A stretch of 64,000 nucleotides of DNA from positions 98,026-162,025 of the forward strand of contig JAJCYY010000110.1 of NCBI GenBank assembly GCA_029262735.1, written 5' to 3'. This DNA comes from Chloroflexota bacterium (GTDB lineage: Bacteria; Chloroflexota; Dehalococcoidia; Lucifugimonadales; Lucifugimonadaceae). How positions within the stretch are numbered: position 1 is the first letter of the stretch; every line of letters begins with the position of its first letter. Shown here piece by piece: positions 36,996 through 45,020 of the stretch. The position numbers were made by a program, and so were the translations under genes. Under the pieces are notes generated by a model. The model was not told the DNA's origin and ran no database searches. It was given only the letters and a program-made list of their open reading frames with translations.

Positions 36996-37130
36996 TCGCC
37001 ATTTTCAGCCCGGGTGCGCTTCGTTGACATCATCGAACTCAGGAGGTGTATTGTGGCTCTATAGAACTTAATAGTTGCAACTGAAAGCCCTCTTGCACGA
37101 CGGTCGTCTAGGAAGGCCGCTATCGGGTCC
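36992..37130 (-). pseudogene. Tyrosine-recombinase N-terminal fragment
   Basis: The minus-strand frame reads DPIAAFLDDRRARGLSVATI followed by KFYRATIHL, which resembles the SAM-like core-binding domain at the start of phage-type integrases. It begins directly beside the tRNA-Phe 3' fragment and stops after about 45 residues, with no catalytic domain. It is most likely the remnant of the integrase that used this tRNA as target. Confidence 0.55.
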
Positions 37131-37133
37131 TGC

Positions 37134-37185
37134 GGGGGGACTGAAAATCCATGTGTCGGCGGTTCGAGTCCGCCCCTCGGCACCA
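37134..37185 (+). other. tRNA-Phe(GAA) 3'-half fragment (candidate attachment site)
   Basis: The sequence GGACTGAAAATCC gives the Phe anticodon loop, followed by variable loop, T arm GGCGG TTCGAGT CCGCC, acceptor strand and CCA. The 5' half is absent, and an integrase-like frame occupies its place. The intact tRNA-Phe of the array (44940) is different in sequence. Confidence 0.7.
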
Positions 37186-37483
37186 TTTTGTTGAGTTCAG
37201 GTTGTGCGGTTCGGGCCTGAGCGTCGTTGCCTGAGTGGTGCGAAGTGTCACCAAAGGTGGTGACAAACGACCAATATTCAACTTCATCGCCACATGAGTC
37301 GATACCAATTCTGTCTACCGTCTCTTCTGGCGTTCTGTTAGTTCAGCTGATGGAGCTGGAGGGATGATAGGCAGAATTTTTCACGATGAACTCACTCTGG
37401 ACTTCATTTGAAGAACAGGATGGACCGGCTGCGGTCGACGTCGCTGGTAGCACCACCGAAACACGAGGCAGCAACCAGATGGG
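37186..37483. other. Intergenic after the tRNA-Phe fragment
   Basis: No gene or RNA was recognised. The stretch separates the tRNA-fragment region from the leftward monooxygenase gene. Confidence 0.4.
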
Positions 37484-38584
37484 TCACACTGCTACTGGCT
37501 GAGCCGCCCGATGTCGCGCAAGATGTTTGGCTACGTGGCGAACATCGGGTTGCACTCCAGGAAGCGTTTCCGACCAAACCGCGTGCAGGAAGAAGTGACC
37601 CAGGAAGTAAAGTCCAGGGACATCCTCCGCAATTCCGCGGTGATGACGCGGCCTGCCTGACTCGTCGAAGATGGGCAGGTCGATCCACTCTAAGCCCGGC
37701 TTGAACCCGGTGCACCAGACAACGTTCTGCACGTCGATAGCCTGACCGTCCGCGGTCACCGGTTTTCCGTCCTTAACAGCCGTGATTCGTGAAACGCGCT
37801 CCACACCCGCTTGTGTCAGCTCTTTTGGACGGATGCGGACCAGCGGCGCCGCTTTAGGAAGCATCTTGGGCCGTACCTTGCGGCCGATCGGTGTTGACGT
37901 GTTGAGGACCTTGATCATCGCGAAGCTCACTAGCCGAGTTCCGATGTGCCGCCCGAACCATGATTCGAGCTTGAATGGTATCGCGCTTGATTCCTGTCCA
38001 GCCACTACCGTCTTCCGTGAGCTGGCGAGCTCGTACGCAATGTCGGCGCCGGAGTTTCCTAGCCCCACTACCAACGTAGGTCCGTCACTCAGCTGCGTTG
38101 GATTCTTGTAGTCGGACGAGTGGAGTTGGACGATATCTGCGTCCAGATCCCTTGCGAATTCTGGGACCTTCGGATCCTGGTTGTCGGCCATCGCCACGAT
38201 CACGTTTCGAGCCATGATCTTGCCGGCAGAGGTTGCCACGGCGAACAGGTCGTCTTTCTTGCTCAGCCGGTTAACGCGCACTCCGCAGCGGACCGGGATC
38301 TCCATCTGCCTGGCATAGTAATCGAGGTAATCGGCGATCTGATCTTTGCCGATGAACGTGTTGCCCGGTCCCGGGAATGGCATACCCGGCAGACCGTTCA
38401 TGCGGGCCGGAGTGAATAGCCGCAGCGAGTCCCAACGGTTCCTCCACGCATCACCAACCCGTTCGTTGGCGTCGACGATCACGAATTCAATGCCCCGCTG
38501 CTTGAGGGCATATCCGATACACAGGCCGGCCTGACCACCACCGATAACGAGTGTGTCTATGGCCTTAACTGCTGTGCTAGTCAT
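37484..38584 (-). CDS. Flavin-dependent monooxygenase (FMO-like)
   Basis: About 366 residues from the ATG at 38584, preceded by GAGGAG at nine bases. FAD site GGGQAGLCIG near residue 15, RWDSLRLFTPARMNGLPG typical of the YuiG/CzcO-like FMO group, the NADPH site GLGNSGADIA near 166, and the FATGY-like WCTGFKPGL near 290. The C-terminus GLYFLGHFF is normal. It probably oxygenates a small organic compound or acts as a cation-efflux-type CzcO protein. Confidence 0.9.
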   Translation of the reverse strand: MTSTAVKAIDTLVIGGGQAGLCIGYALKQRGIEFVIVDANERVGDAWRNRWDSLRLFTPARMNGLPGMPFPGPGNTFIGKDQIADYLDYYARQMEIPVRCGVRVNRLSKKDDLFAVATSAGKIMARNVIVAMADNQDPKVPEFARDLDADIVQLHSSDYKNPTQLSDGPTLVVGLGNSGADIAYELASSRKTVVAGQESSAIPFKLESWFGRHIGTRLVSFAMIKVLNTSTPIGRKVRPKMLPKAAPLVRIRPKELTQAGVERVSRITAVKDGKPVTADGQAIDVQNVVWCTGFKPGLEWIDLPIFDESGRPRHHRGIAEDVPGLYFLGHFFLHAVWSETLPGVQPDVRHVAKHLARHRAAQPVAV

Positions 38585-38681
38585 GGAATCAACTCCTCTG
38601 GGCAAAACTTGTGGTCCGATGAGAAGGAGAATAACCAGCGGGATGGAGTGCCCAAATCGGGCGAACTATGCAAACTGGGAT

Positions 38682-39606
38682 TTAAGGATGTGGGTATTTC
38701 TGTGCAGACGGCGTTGGACTGGTGAGACCGTGTTCGTACGCGTAGGCGGTCAACGCCGATCGCGAAGAGATCCCCAGCTTGGTGAAGATATTGCTGAGAT
38801 GACGGGCCACCGTCTTCTCACTAATCACCAGCTCATCCGCGATCATCCGGTTTCTGAGACCGGCTGCCACGAGCCTGGTCACATCGACCTCTCGCTCTGT
38901 CAACGCATGTTCAGTCGTTCCACCGGCCGTTCGCGAGTCGCCCATGCCCAGCTTCGCTATCTCTGGCGTCGCGCCCAGTTCCTCGAAAACTCTTCTCGCG
39001 GCGGATAGCTCGACTTCGGCAGTCCGGTGATCACCCAGCAGAATACATGCGCGTCCGAGCAACGTCTTGACTCTGGCCCGGTCGAAGGGTGACGGAATTT
39101 GGGAAAGCATGTTCTCAGCCAGGCGCGCCTCGGCCAGTGCCTCCGCCGGCCTTTCATTTGCCAGGTGTAGTGTGGCCGCCGCCCGGTGTACAAGCGCCAG
39201 CATCAACGGCGAACCGGATTTCACGTAGCGCTCGTTCAGTTCTTCCAGGACGAAACTCGCCTCTTCCACTTCGCCCGCATCCAGAAATATCTCGACTGCC
39301 GCCAGCAACAGCCGGATCCGGCTGTCCTGCGACTGCTTCTCGTTCAGAGCGCGCCGGATCGTTGCCGCTGCATCTTCGTGTCGCCCCTCGGCTGAGCTTA
39401 ATAGAGCCATGCCAGGCTCGGGGTTGTGGCCGTGTTCACTCGCCTTACGGTAGCTCGCTTCGGCATCCGCGGACCGGCCGCGCAACCGGTGCAGCTCACC
39501 GATCTGATAGTAGGCGGCACCAACCGCTGGGTCTCCAAACGGTTTCGATAACCTCTCGCGAGCCAGGGCCGCCTGCTCTGCTGCTTCGTCCCAGGCACCT
39601 TGGAAC
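38682..39606 (-). pseudogene. LuxR-type regulator with TPR region, 5' end cut by IS
   Basis: The frame runs from the IS boundary at 39606 to 38682 without a stop. It holds tetratricopeptide-like helices (AAYYQIGELHRLRGRSADAE, then RHEDAAATIRRALNE), and a LuxR helix-turn-helix at the C-terminus (LTEREVDVTRLVAAG ... SEKTVARHLSNIFTKLG). The upstream part, which in large LuxR regulators carries an ATPase or BTAD domain, is missing, replaced by the IS6-family element. The first in-frame start is only at 39485, so the remnant is probably inactive. Confidence 0.8.
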
Positions 39607-40552
39607 GGTTCTGTCAGGGCTCAGTTCACGAGTTAAACGAGGGACGATGTGAAGCGGGATCCGCACCCATAATTACACAGATAGCTCGGCCATTAATGTC
39701 GACCATTTTGCCCTGAACATCTCCCGTTTGTTTGACGCCGTCGTCGTCTGGTCTCCAGGTCTTTTATCCCTCAGATAGTTTCTTAACTCGTCGAATGCGG
39801 TGCAGAACCGGCTCGCGGACTCGAATCTTTTGAATCCTAGCATCGGGTAGTAGCGCTGCTTGATGTGGCGGTGATTCTGCTCGATCCGGTTGTTCAGGTA
39901 CCGGTTATGTCGATGCAAGGCCTTTCGGCCAACGATCCATCGAATAGCTTTTGTGTACGAAGCATGCTTGTCCGTGGTCACGCGTAGCGGTCGCTGGTCC
40001 ACACAGTCGAGAAGCCTTCGCAAGAAGCGTCGAGCTGCATACTTGTCACGCTTCTCGCTGAGCATCGAGTCAAGCAGGGTGCCGTCTCGATCAATGGCTC
40101 GATACAGGTAGCACCATCTTCCGCCGACCTTCACATACGTCTCGTCGAGATACCAGGAACGTCCCGCATATCCTCGTCGCCTGGTACGGAGGTTCGAACT
40201 CACCAGAGGCGCAAAGCGGAACTCCCACGTTCGTATCGTTTCGTAGCTGACTACGAATCCTCGTTGGAGAAGAAGCTCGGCGACGTCACGAAATCCGAGC
40301 TTGTAGCGGAGTCGCCAGAGTACGGCGAGGAGAACGACATCAGTTGGGAACTGCAGATCGTTGAATGGCGTGCCGGTGCGCTCATTGATCTGTCGTCGAC
40401 ATGAGTTACAGAAATAGATGCGATAGCCGAGGGCAGTGCGCCGTCTCCGTTTCGCAACCGATTTCGATTGGCAATGTGGACAGGCCATGGGTAGCTCCTC
40501 GTCTTGTTTCAGATGATGCTACCTTCCATGGAAACTGAGTTCTGACAGAACC
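39607..40552 (-). mobile_element. IS6-family insertion sequence, copy 1 (946 bp)
   Basis: Terminal inverted repeats are GGTTCTGTCAGGGCTCAG (39607-39624) and CTGAGTTCTGACAGAACC (40535-40552), with two mismatches. One transposase gene fills it. No 8-bp target duplication is seen (flanks differ). Different genes are truncated on the two sides, so an adjacent deletion followed or accompanied insertion. A same-length copy lies at 62914-63859. Confidence 0.9.
39673..40488 (-). CDS. IS6-family transposase
   Basis: 271 residues. An N-terminal zinc finger (CPHC ... CNSC) precedes the DDE domain: D in WYLDETYVKV, D in TTDKHASY and E in NRIEQNHRHIK, followed by the conserved QRYYPMLGF. This is the IS6/IS240-type arrangement. 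It appears intact. It is about 80% identical by eye to the copy at 62972, so the two are diverged relatives rather than fresh duplicates. Confidence 0.93.
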   Translation of the reverse strand: MACPHCQSKSVAKRRRRTALGYRIYFCNSCRRQINERTGTPFNDLQFPTDVVLLAVLWRLRYKLGFRDVAELLLQRGFVVSYETIRTWEFRFAPLVSSNLRTRRRGYAGRSWYLDETYVKVGGRWCYLYRAIDRDGTLLDSMLSEKRDKYAARRFLRRLLDCVDQRPLRVTTDKHASYTKAIRWIVGRKALHRHNRYLNNRIEQNHRHIKQRYYPMLGFKRFESASRFCTAFDELRNYLRDKRPGDQTTTASNKREMFRAKWSTLMAELSV

Positions 40553-41010
40553 GGCACAAGGTCAGCCGCAGTGCCGCGTCCTGCACCGGAAGAGACATCT
40601 ACCACTTTGCCGCGTCCCGCCTTGCGCATCACCGGTAGTGCAGCGCGCGTCATCAGGTATGGTCCGAACACATTTATGTGCAGCGTTGAGAGCCACCAGT
40701 CAAGGTCCTCTTCGCCGATCGGTGCGATCGGACCTGAGATGGCGGCGTTGTTGACGAGAATATCGACCATGCCCCAGCGTTCGACCGCCGCTCCGATTAT
40801 CTGCTCGGCTATTCCTATTTCCGAAACATCGCCGGTGACAGCCGCCGCCTCGCCTCCCGTCGATTCAATGATCCGCACGGTTTCATCAACGGTATCTGAG
40901 GTGCGTCCGTTCACGATGACCTTCGCTCCAGATGCAGCGAAGCGCTGTGCAACAGCGCGTCCAATACCGCCGCCTGAACCAGTGACGATAGCTACCTTAC
41001 CTGTGAGCAT
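40553..41010 (-). pseudogene. Short-chain dehydrogenase, 3' end cut by IS
   Basis: A normal SDR N-terminus from the ATG at 41010 (GGAAGG upstream): VTGSGGGIGRA, VNGRTS, DILVNNAAISG, and KVVDVSSGAGRG. The frame then runs into the IS end just before the catalytic Tyr-x-x-x-Lys, so the product ends in residues translated from the inverted repeat. The protein would lack the active-site tyrosine and lysine and is expected to be inactive. Confidence 0.85.
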
Positions 41011-41822
41011 GAGTTTCCTTCCTTAAGCGGGCACGAAGCGGGCACGCTGGCAGTCCCACCATGCAATTCCCGGTTGGCGTTAGATACCGAGGATTGAAGT
41101 CCGCACACCGGTGGATCGGCTGGATTGCTTGATGGTCGGTCACCTAATTGTCGACATCGCCACAAGCGTTACTGTCCTTATCGAGGCCTAAACTAATATC
41201 ATGCCTCGGATTTGAGGCTTACAGAGCACGAATAAGCGGCCGCCTGAGTTTGAGCCATCAGGCTGCTGGCTTGATAATTGTCATTATCAGGCCTGCCCGC
41301 TGAAGGGGTTGCGCGCGTAGAGATTCACTACTTGATTGCCTGGAGAGATCTGGCGTCCTCGTCTCGCCAGTACCATGAGGATTCTGTAATCCCCTCTAAA
41401 TTAGCAAGATAAGCAGTTGATGAACTCGTCCTGCTACGGTCCTGGATAGGCCTTGACCTGAACCTGACTCGTCTATGGGCCGAGCAGCGCATTCTGCCGG
41501 TTGAGACGATGTCCGGTTGGCTGAAGCCCGTCGCATAGGCGAACTACAGCGAGGTCTATTGCGCACGGCAGGCAAATCACTGAAGTTGCAACACAGGTCA
41601 CGAATAATAACCACCGGTGGGTGCATACAGCGGGCTTGACGCCGTGTGCATTTCGTCTTAGCTTGGATTCGTCATGAATTTAGCCAAGTCGCAAATATCG
41701 ATAACGAAACCGACACAGCTCCCGGCCACGGCAGCGTACTCCAGCGCCGATACTAGGCAGCAACGCCCCGCGAAATCGAGCCGAGTCACCTAAAACACGC
41801 ACGACGCGAAATTAAGATCGAA
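41011..41822. other. Long gene-free stretch with a dispersed palindromic repeat
   Basis: No supported gene on either strand. It contains one copy of the GATAAT...ATTATC palindromic repeat at 41251-41300. The right end, before the terminator at 41823, could encode a small RNA; no homology is recognised. Confidence 0.5.
41251..41300 (+). repeat. Dispersed palindromic repeat, copy 1
   Basis: The core TTGATAATTGTCATTATCA is flanked by TTGAGCCATC on the left and GGCCTGCC on the right. The same pattern occurs inverted at 53138-53183 and, in its right half, at 60278-60325. Confidence 0.75.
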
Positions 41823-41860
41823 AAGCCCCGAACGCAGTGATGCGTTCGGGGCTTTTTTTT
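41823..41860 (+). terminator. Strong rho-independent terminator directly before rtcB
   Basis: A perfect 14-bp stem (41823-41836 with 41841-41854) closes GTGA and runs into eight T residues. No protein gene on the plus strand lies upstream for over 4 kb. It therefore ends either an unrecognised small RNA or the leader of rtcB; the ATG of rtcB is 57 bases further on. It could act as an attenuator. Confidence 0.9.
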
Positions 41861-41917
41861 AGACCCCAGCATCCAGACTGCAGCAACACAGAGAACGATA
41901 AGAAACAGAGATACGAA

Positions 41918-43090
41918 ATGGCGTTTGAAGAGTTCGGAACAGAGGTCGGCGGCCGAAGGGGTAAGGTTCTTTCATGGGCCTCCATCATCGAAGAGAAGAC
42001 ACGGAACCAGGCCGAGATGATCAGCCGCTCCGCGATTGTCGACGGCCACGTAGCGCTTATGCCTGACGCCCACTTCGGGCTCGGCGCATGTGTTGGGTCG
42101 GCGATCGTCACAAAGGGCGGCATCCTGCCCTCAGCAGTCGGTGTCGATATCGGCTGTGGCATGATCGCGGTCGAAACTTCTATCCGGCGGAAGTCGATCA
42201 CGGAAAAGGCCGCACGTGAGATGCTCGGGAGCATCAGAAAGCTGATCCCGGCAGGTGTCGGCCAGGGCCATGACGGCACAACGACCGACTGGAGCCGCTT
42301 CCACGCCGAGTACGGTGACGCTCCCGGCGCAGACGATCGGATCCTTTCGCGTGTCGGACGGCAGTTTGGCACGCTCGGCTCCGGGAACCACTTCGCTGAG
42401 TTCTCGGAAGACCGCGAAGGCTTCGTCTGGGCGATCGTCCACTCAGGCAGTCGGGGCCCCGGAAACCTGCTTGCGCAGAAGCACATCAAGCAGGCGAAGG
42501 AGTTCGTAGAAGCCGAAGGAATCGAGGTCGAGCACCGCGATCTCTCGTACCTTGTCGAAGAAACCCCAGAGTTCGACGCGTACATCGCCGACATGTTGTG
42601 GGCGCAGTCTTATGCATACGAACAGCGGGCGAGCATGATGAATCGGATGCTCGAGATCCTGAAGGATCAGTTCCCGTTCAATGAGGGCCGGCGTATCAAC
42701 TGTCACCACAACTACTCGGAGCAGCAGGATGGGACGTGGCTCTCGAGAAAGGGAGCAATCGCAGCCGGCGCCGACGACTTTGGAGTGATACCGGGGTCGA
42801 TGGGCGCCGCGACTTACATCGTTCGCGGCAAGGGGAATCCCGACTCCTACTCCACAGCGCCACACGGCGCCGGGCGACTGATGGGCCGTGGCGAAGCGAA
42901 GCGAAGGCTTGACCTGGAGCAGTTCAAGAAGGAGATGGGAGACCGGGCCTGGATGGACCGCGACGCGGAGGCACTGCTCGATGAGGCTCCGGGCGCATAC
43001 AAGCCGATCGAACAGGTGATGACGGATGCGGAACCGTTGGTGCAGACGCTGGAGATCTTGAGCCAGTTTGTCAACTACAAGGGGCTATAG
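41918..43090 (+). CDS. rtcB: RNA ligase RtcB
   Basis: 390 residues. Signature motifs are DAHFGLGACVGSA, GVDIGCGM (metal-binding Cys), GTLGSGNHFAEF, HSGSRG, the HHNY metal motif and YSTAPHGAGRLMGR, whose His in HGAGR is the guanylylation site. RtcB joins 2',3'-cyclic phosphate or 3'-phosphate RNA ends to 5'-hydroxyl ends with GTP and Mn, repairing cleaved tRNA and other RNA. Archease is not seen next to it. A terminator precedes it, and an array of 27 tRNA genes begins 480 bases downstream on the same strand. Confidence 0.95.
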   Translation: MAFEEFGTEVGGRRGKVLSWASIIEEKTRNQAEMISRSAIVDGHVALMPDAHFGLGACVGSAIVTKGGILPSAVGVDIGCGMIAVETSIRRKSITEKAAREMLGSIRKLIPAGVGQGHDGTTTDWSRFHAEYGDAPGADDRILSRVGRQFGTLGSGNHFAEFSEDREGFVWAIVHSGSRGPGNLLAQKHIKQAKEFVEAEGIEVEHRDLSYLVEETPEFDAYIADMLWAQSYAYEQRASMMNRMLEILKDQFPFNEGRRINCHHNYSEQQDGTWLSRKGAIAAGADDFGVIPGSMGAATYIVRGKGNPDSYSTAPHGAGRLMGRGEAKRRLDLEQFKKEMGDRAWMDRDAEALLDEAPGAYKPIEQVMTDAEPLVQTLEILSQFVNYKGL

Positions 43091-43507
43091 AAGGTGGGAC
43101 CGGGCCGGTCGTTGACGGGTCCGGTCCCGTGCTGAATGTGCATCGGCGCCTTTATCTTCACCACATCTTCAGCTCCACCACTTTTTTCCGGACATCTATC
43201 TTGTCTTGATAGATAGCCCGATACCTGTGTTATCTCCCTGTGTTTCAACGAATTACGTTGTACGAGTGACTCATTAGCGGATCATGCTACGAATTCAGTA
43301 TTGACGGGATGGTCAAGGTGGTCTACCGTTAAATCGCAATGATTCTACAAATCTCACAACAGATGGCTGTAAGGCAGATAACGACACCGGATTACTTCGG
43401 CGGCAAATCCGCGCTCGATAACCGCGAGCCGGAAAGCCATGTCGGTAGCTTCCTGAACCTGTGGGGTCGGATCACGTAGATCGTAAGTAAATACCGTCCA
43501 CAACAGG
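43091..43507. other. Gap between rtcB and the tRNA array
   Basis: A GC-rich hairpin (GGGACCGG at 43096-43103 with 43121-43128) follows the rtcB stop but lacks a T-run. The rest has no supported gene. It is richer in A and T around 43180-43290, where a promoter for the array could lie. Confidence 0.4.
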
Positions 43508-43543
43508 AAGCTCCGACTGCAGCAATGCGATCGGGGCTTTTTT
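43508..43543 (+). terminator. Terminator related to the one before rtcB
   Basis: A 14-bp stem with one C-A mismatch (43508-43521 with 43526-43539) closes GCAA and runs into T residues. The 3' arm TGCG-TCGGGGCTTTTTT closely resembles the one at 41841-41860. It lies 28 bases before the first tRNA. Confidence 0.85.
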
Positions 43544-43571
43544 ATTTGGCTGCTATTAGGCGGCAACGCGG

Positions 43572-43645
43572 TGCGGGTGGGACGGACAGCAAGTCACGGG
43601 TCTCATAAGCCTGGGAACCGGGTGCGACTCCCGGACCCGCAACCA
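43572..43645 (+). tRNA. tRNA-Met(CAU), first of the array
   Basis: Acceptor TGCGGGT with ACCCGCA, anticodon loop CTCATAA on a stem with two G-U pairs, encoded CCA. The D stem has only three pairs. The initiator marks (1-72 mismatch, GGG/CCC stem) are absent, so an elongator or a lysidine-type Ile tRNA is possible. Confidence 0.82.
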
Positions 43646-43679
43646 AATACCTTAAAAACTGAATAGTCGAAGGGAACGG

Positions 43680-43754
43680 GTGCCTGAGGTGTAACAGGTC
43701 GCATCTCTGTCTTCCAAACAGATGGAGCGGGTTCGAGTCCCGCCGGGCACTCCA
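43680..43754 (+). tRNA. tRNA-Gly(UCC)
   Basis: Acceptor GTGCCTG/CGGGCAC, anticodon loop CTTCCAA, T-loop TTCGAGT, discriminator T and CCA. Confidence 0.92.
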
Positions 43755-43767
43755 AGAACAGCAACGT

Positions 43768-43841
43768 TGAGATGTGGTGTAGAGGCAGCCCGTCCGGTCG
43801 TGGCCCGGAAGGTCCAGGTTCGAGTCCTGGCTTCTCGACCA
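43768..43841 (+). tRNA. tRNA-His(GUG)-like, with C33
   Basis: Perfect anticodon stem TCCGG/CCGGA around TCGTGGC, giving anticodon GTG but with C instead of the near-universal T at position 33. The discriminator is A rather than C, and one acceptor pair is mismatched. These oddities make charging by HisRS uncertain. Confidence 0.7.
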
Positions 43842-43850
43842 ATCTCAGGA

Positions 43851-43924
43851 GGTTCCCTGGTGTAGCGGCAACATGCCTGATTGTCGATCAGGTGTCACGG
43901 GTTCGAATCCCGTGGGAACCGCCA
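43851..43924 (+). tRNA. tRNA-Asp(GUC)
   Basis: Acceptor GGTTCCC/GGGAACC, anticodon loop TTGTCGA on CCTGA/TCAGG, T-loop TTCGAAT, discriminator G and CCA. Confidence 0.94.
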
Positions 43925-43947
43925 TCCAGTCCAGTTTCGAGTTCTAC

Positions 43948-44022
43948 GGACCCATGGTGTAGCCAGTAACATCGCAGATTCTCAATCTGCAGAGCTCGGT
44001 GCAAATCCGGGTGGGTCTACCA
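43948..44022 (+). tRNA. tRNA-Glu(CUC)
   Basis: Acceptor GGACCCA/TGGGTCT, anticodon loop TTCTCAA on GCAGA/TCTGC, T-loop TGCAAAT, CCA encoded. Confidence 0.9.
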
Positions 44023-44037
44023 CTGGAAGTTTAACGT

Positions 44038-44113
44038 GGAAGCGTCGTCCAGCGAACCAGGATTCCGGACCTTCACTCCGGAGACGCGGGTTTGAATCCC
44101 GCCGCTTCTACCA
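44038..44113 (+). tRNA. tRNA-Glu(UUC)
   Basis: Acceptor GGAAGCG/CGCTTCT, anticodon loop CCTTCAC on CCGGA/TCCGG, T-loop TTTGAAT, CCA encoded. Confidence 0.92.
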
Positions 44114-44116
44114 GAT

Positions 44117-44192
44117 AGGCGAGTAGCTCAGCGGATAGAGCGCCTCTCTTACAAAGAGGATGCCGGGGGTTCGAATCCCTCCTCGCCTACCA
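44117..44192 (+). tRNA. tRNA-Val(UAC)
   Basis: Acceptor AGGCGAG/CTCGCCT, anticodon loop CTTACAA on CCTCT/AGAGG, T-loop TTCGAAT, CCA encoded. Only three bases separate it from the previous tRNA. Confidence 0.94.
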
Positions 44193-44208
44193 CAAAAAGC
44201 ATTTCGAT

Positions 44209-44284
44209 CAGGGTGAGGTGCAGTCGGCTGCATGCCTGGTTTGGAACCAGGAGGTAGCAGGTTCGATCCCTGCCACCCTGACCA
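44209..44284 (+). tRNA. tRNA-Pro(UGG)
   Basis: Acceptor CAGGGTG/CACCCTG, anticodon loop TTTGGAA on CCTGG/CCAGG, T-loop TTCGATC, CCA encoded. Confidence 0.94.
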
Positions 44285-44289
44285 ATTAA

Positions 44290-44365
44290 GGGCGAGTAGC
44301 TCTAATGGGAAAGCGGCTCTCTTGCAAAGAGTCAGATGTCGGTTCGAATCCGACCTCGTCCACCA
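44290..44365 (+). tRNA. tRNA-Ala(UGC)
   Basis: Acceptor GGGCGAG/CTCGTCC with the G3-U70 pair that marks alanine tRNAs, anticodon loop CTTGCAA, T-loop TTCGAAT, CCA encoded. Confidence 0.94.
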
Positions 44366-44369
44366 AAAC

Positions 44370-44456
44370 GGGTCTGTGGCGCAAATGGTTGACGCACCGG
44401 TCTTAGAAACCGGCGGGTAATCCCCACTCCAGGTTCGACTCCTGGCAGGCCCACCA
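44370..44456 (+). tRNA. tRNA-Leu(UAG)
   Basis: Long variable arm; acceptor GGGTCTG/CAGGCCC, anticodon loop CTTAGAA on CCGGT/ACCGG, T-loop TTCGACT, CCA encoded. Confidence 0.94.
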
Positions 44457-44459
44457 TGT

Positions 44460-44536
44460 CCGGTCGTGGCGCAATTCGGCAGCGCACCCGGTTCTTACCC
44501 GGGAGGTTGGGGGTTCGATGCCCTCCGACCGGACCA
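44460..44536 (+). tRNA. tRNA-Lys(CUU)
   Basis: Acceptor CCGGTCG/CGACCGG, anticodon loop TTCTTAC on CCCGG/CCGGG, T-loop TTCGATG, CCA encoded. Confidence 0.92.
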
Positions 44537-44570
44537 ATACGAAATCTCGAGGCCCATGCAGGGCCATCAT

Positions 44571-44648
44571 GCCTCCGTAGCTCAGCGGATCAAGAGCAGC
44601 TGGTTTCGGCCCAGCAGGTCGGGAGTTCGAATCTTTCCGGGGGCGCCA
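44571..44648 (+). tRNA. tRNA-Arg(UCG)
   Basis: Acceptor GCCTCCG/CGGGGGC, anticodon loop TTTCGGC on GCTGG/CCAGC, T-loop TTCGAAT, discriminator G, CCA. Its body is close to tRNA-Arg(UCU) at 44758, suggesting duplication and anticodon change. Confidence 0.92.
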
Positions 44649-44654
44649 CAGGGG

Positions 44655-44722
44655 TGAGGCCGAGGGGCCTTCCCGGTTTCCAAAACCGAAGACTGGGAGT
44701 TCGTCTCCCTCCACCTCAGCCA
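44655..44722 (+). tRNA. tRNA-Trp(CCA)-like with shortened D arm
   Basis: Anticodon loop TTCCAAA gives CCA. The T arm GGGAG/CTCCC-type and CCA end are present. The D arm is reduced to GAGG-GGC-CTTC with a 3-base loop, and two of seven acceptor pairs mismatch, giving only 68 bases. It may be functional or decaying. Confidence 0.65.
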
Positions 44723-44757
44723 GAGAACTCAAGTCCAGGTTGTTTCGTTCGATCACG

Positions 44758-44834
44758 CCCCCGTAGCTCAGTGGATCAAGAGCAGCTGGTTTCTACCCAG
44801 CGGCTCGGGAGTTCGAATCTCTCCGGGGGCGCCA
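44758..44834 (+). tRNA. tRNA-Arg(UCU)
   Basis: Acceptor GCCCCCG/CGGGGGC, anticodon loop TTTCTAC on GCTGG/CCAGC, T-loop TTCGAAT, discriminator G, CCA. Confidence 0.94.
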
Positions 44835-44837
44835 TGT

Positions 44838-44923
44838 GGGCCCGTGGCGGAACTGGCATACGCACCCGCCTCAAAAGCGGCCGAGGAAACTCACTCCAGG
44901 TTCGAATCCTGGCGGGCCCACCA
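44838..44923 (+). tRNA. tRNA-Leu(CAA), array copy
   Basis: Long variable arm; acceptor GGGCCCG/CGGGCCC, anticodon loop CTCAAAA, T-loop TTCGAAT, CCA. It duplicates the specificity of the stand-alone tRNA-Leu at 30756 with a different body. Confidence 0.93.
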
Positions 44924-44939
44924 ATCCACTTCAGCATGC

Positions 44940-45016
44940 GGCCGGTGTAGCTCACCGGTAGAGCGAGAGTTTGAAGAACTCCGTCGAAGCGGGTTCAATT
45001 CCCGCCCCGGCCACCA
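44940..45016 (+). tRNA. tRNA-Phe(GAA)
   Basis: Anticodon loop TTGAAGA, acceptor GGCCGGT/CCCGGCC with the seventh pair mismatched, T-loop TTCAATT, CCA encoded. The outer anticodon-stem pair is also mismatched. Confidence 0.85.
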
Positions 45017-45020
45017 CATT

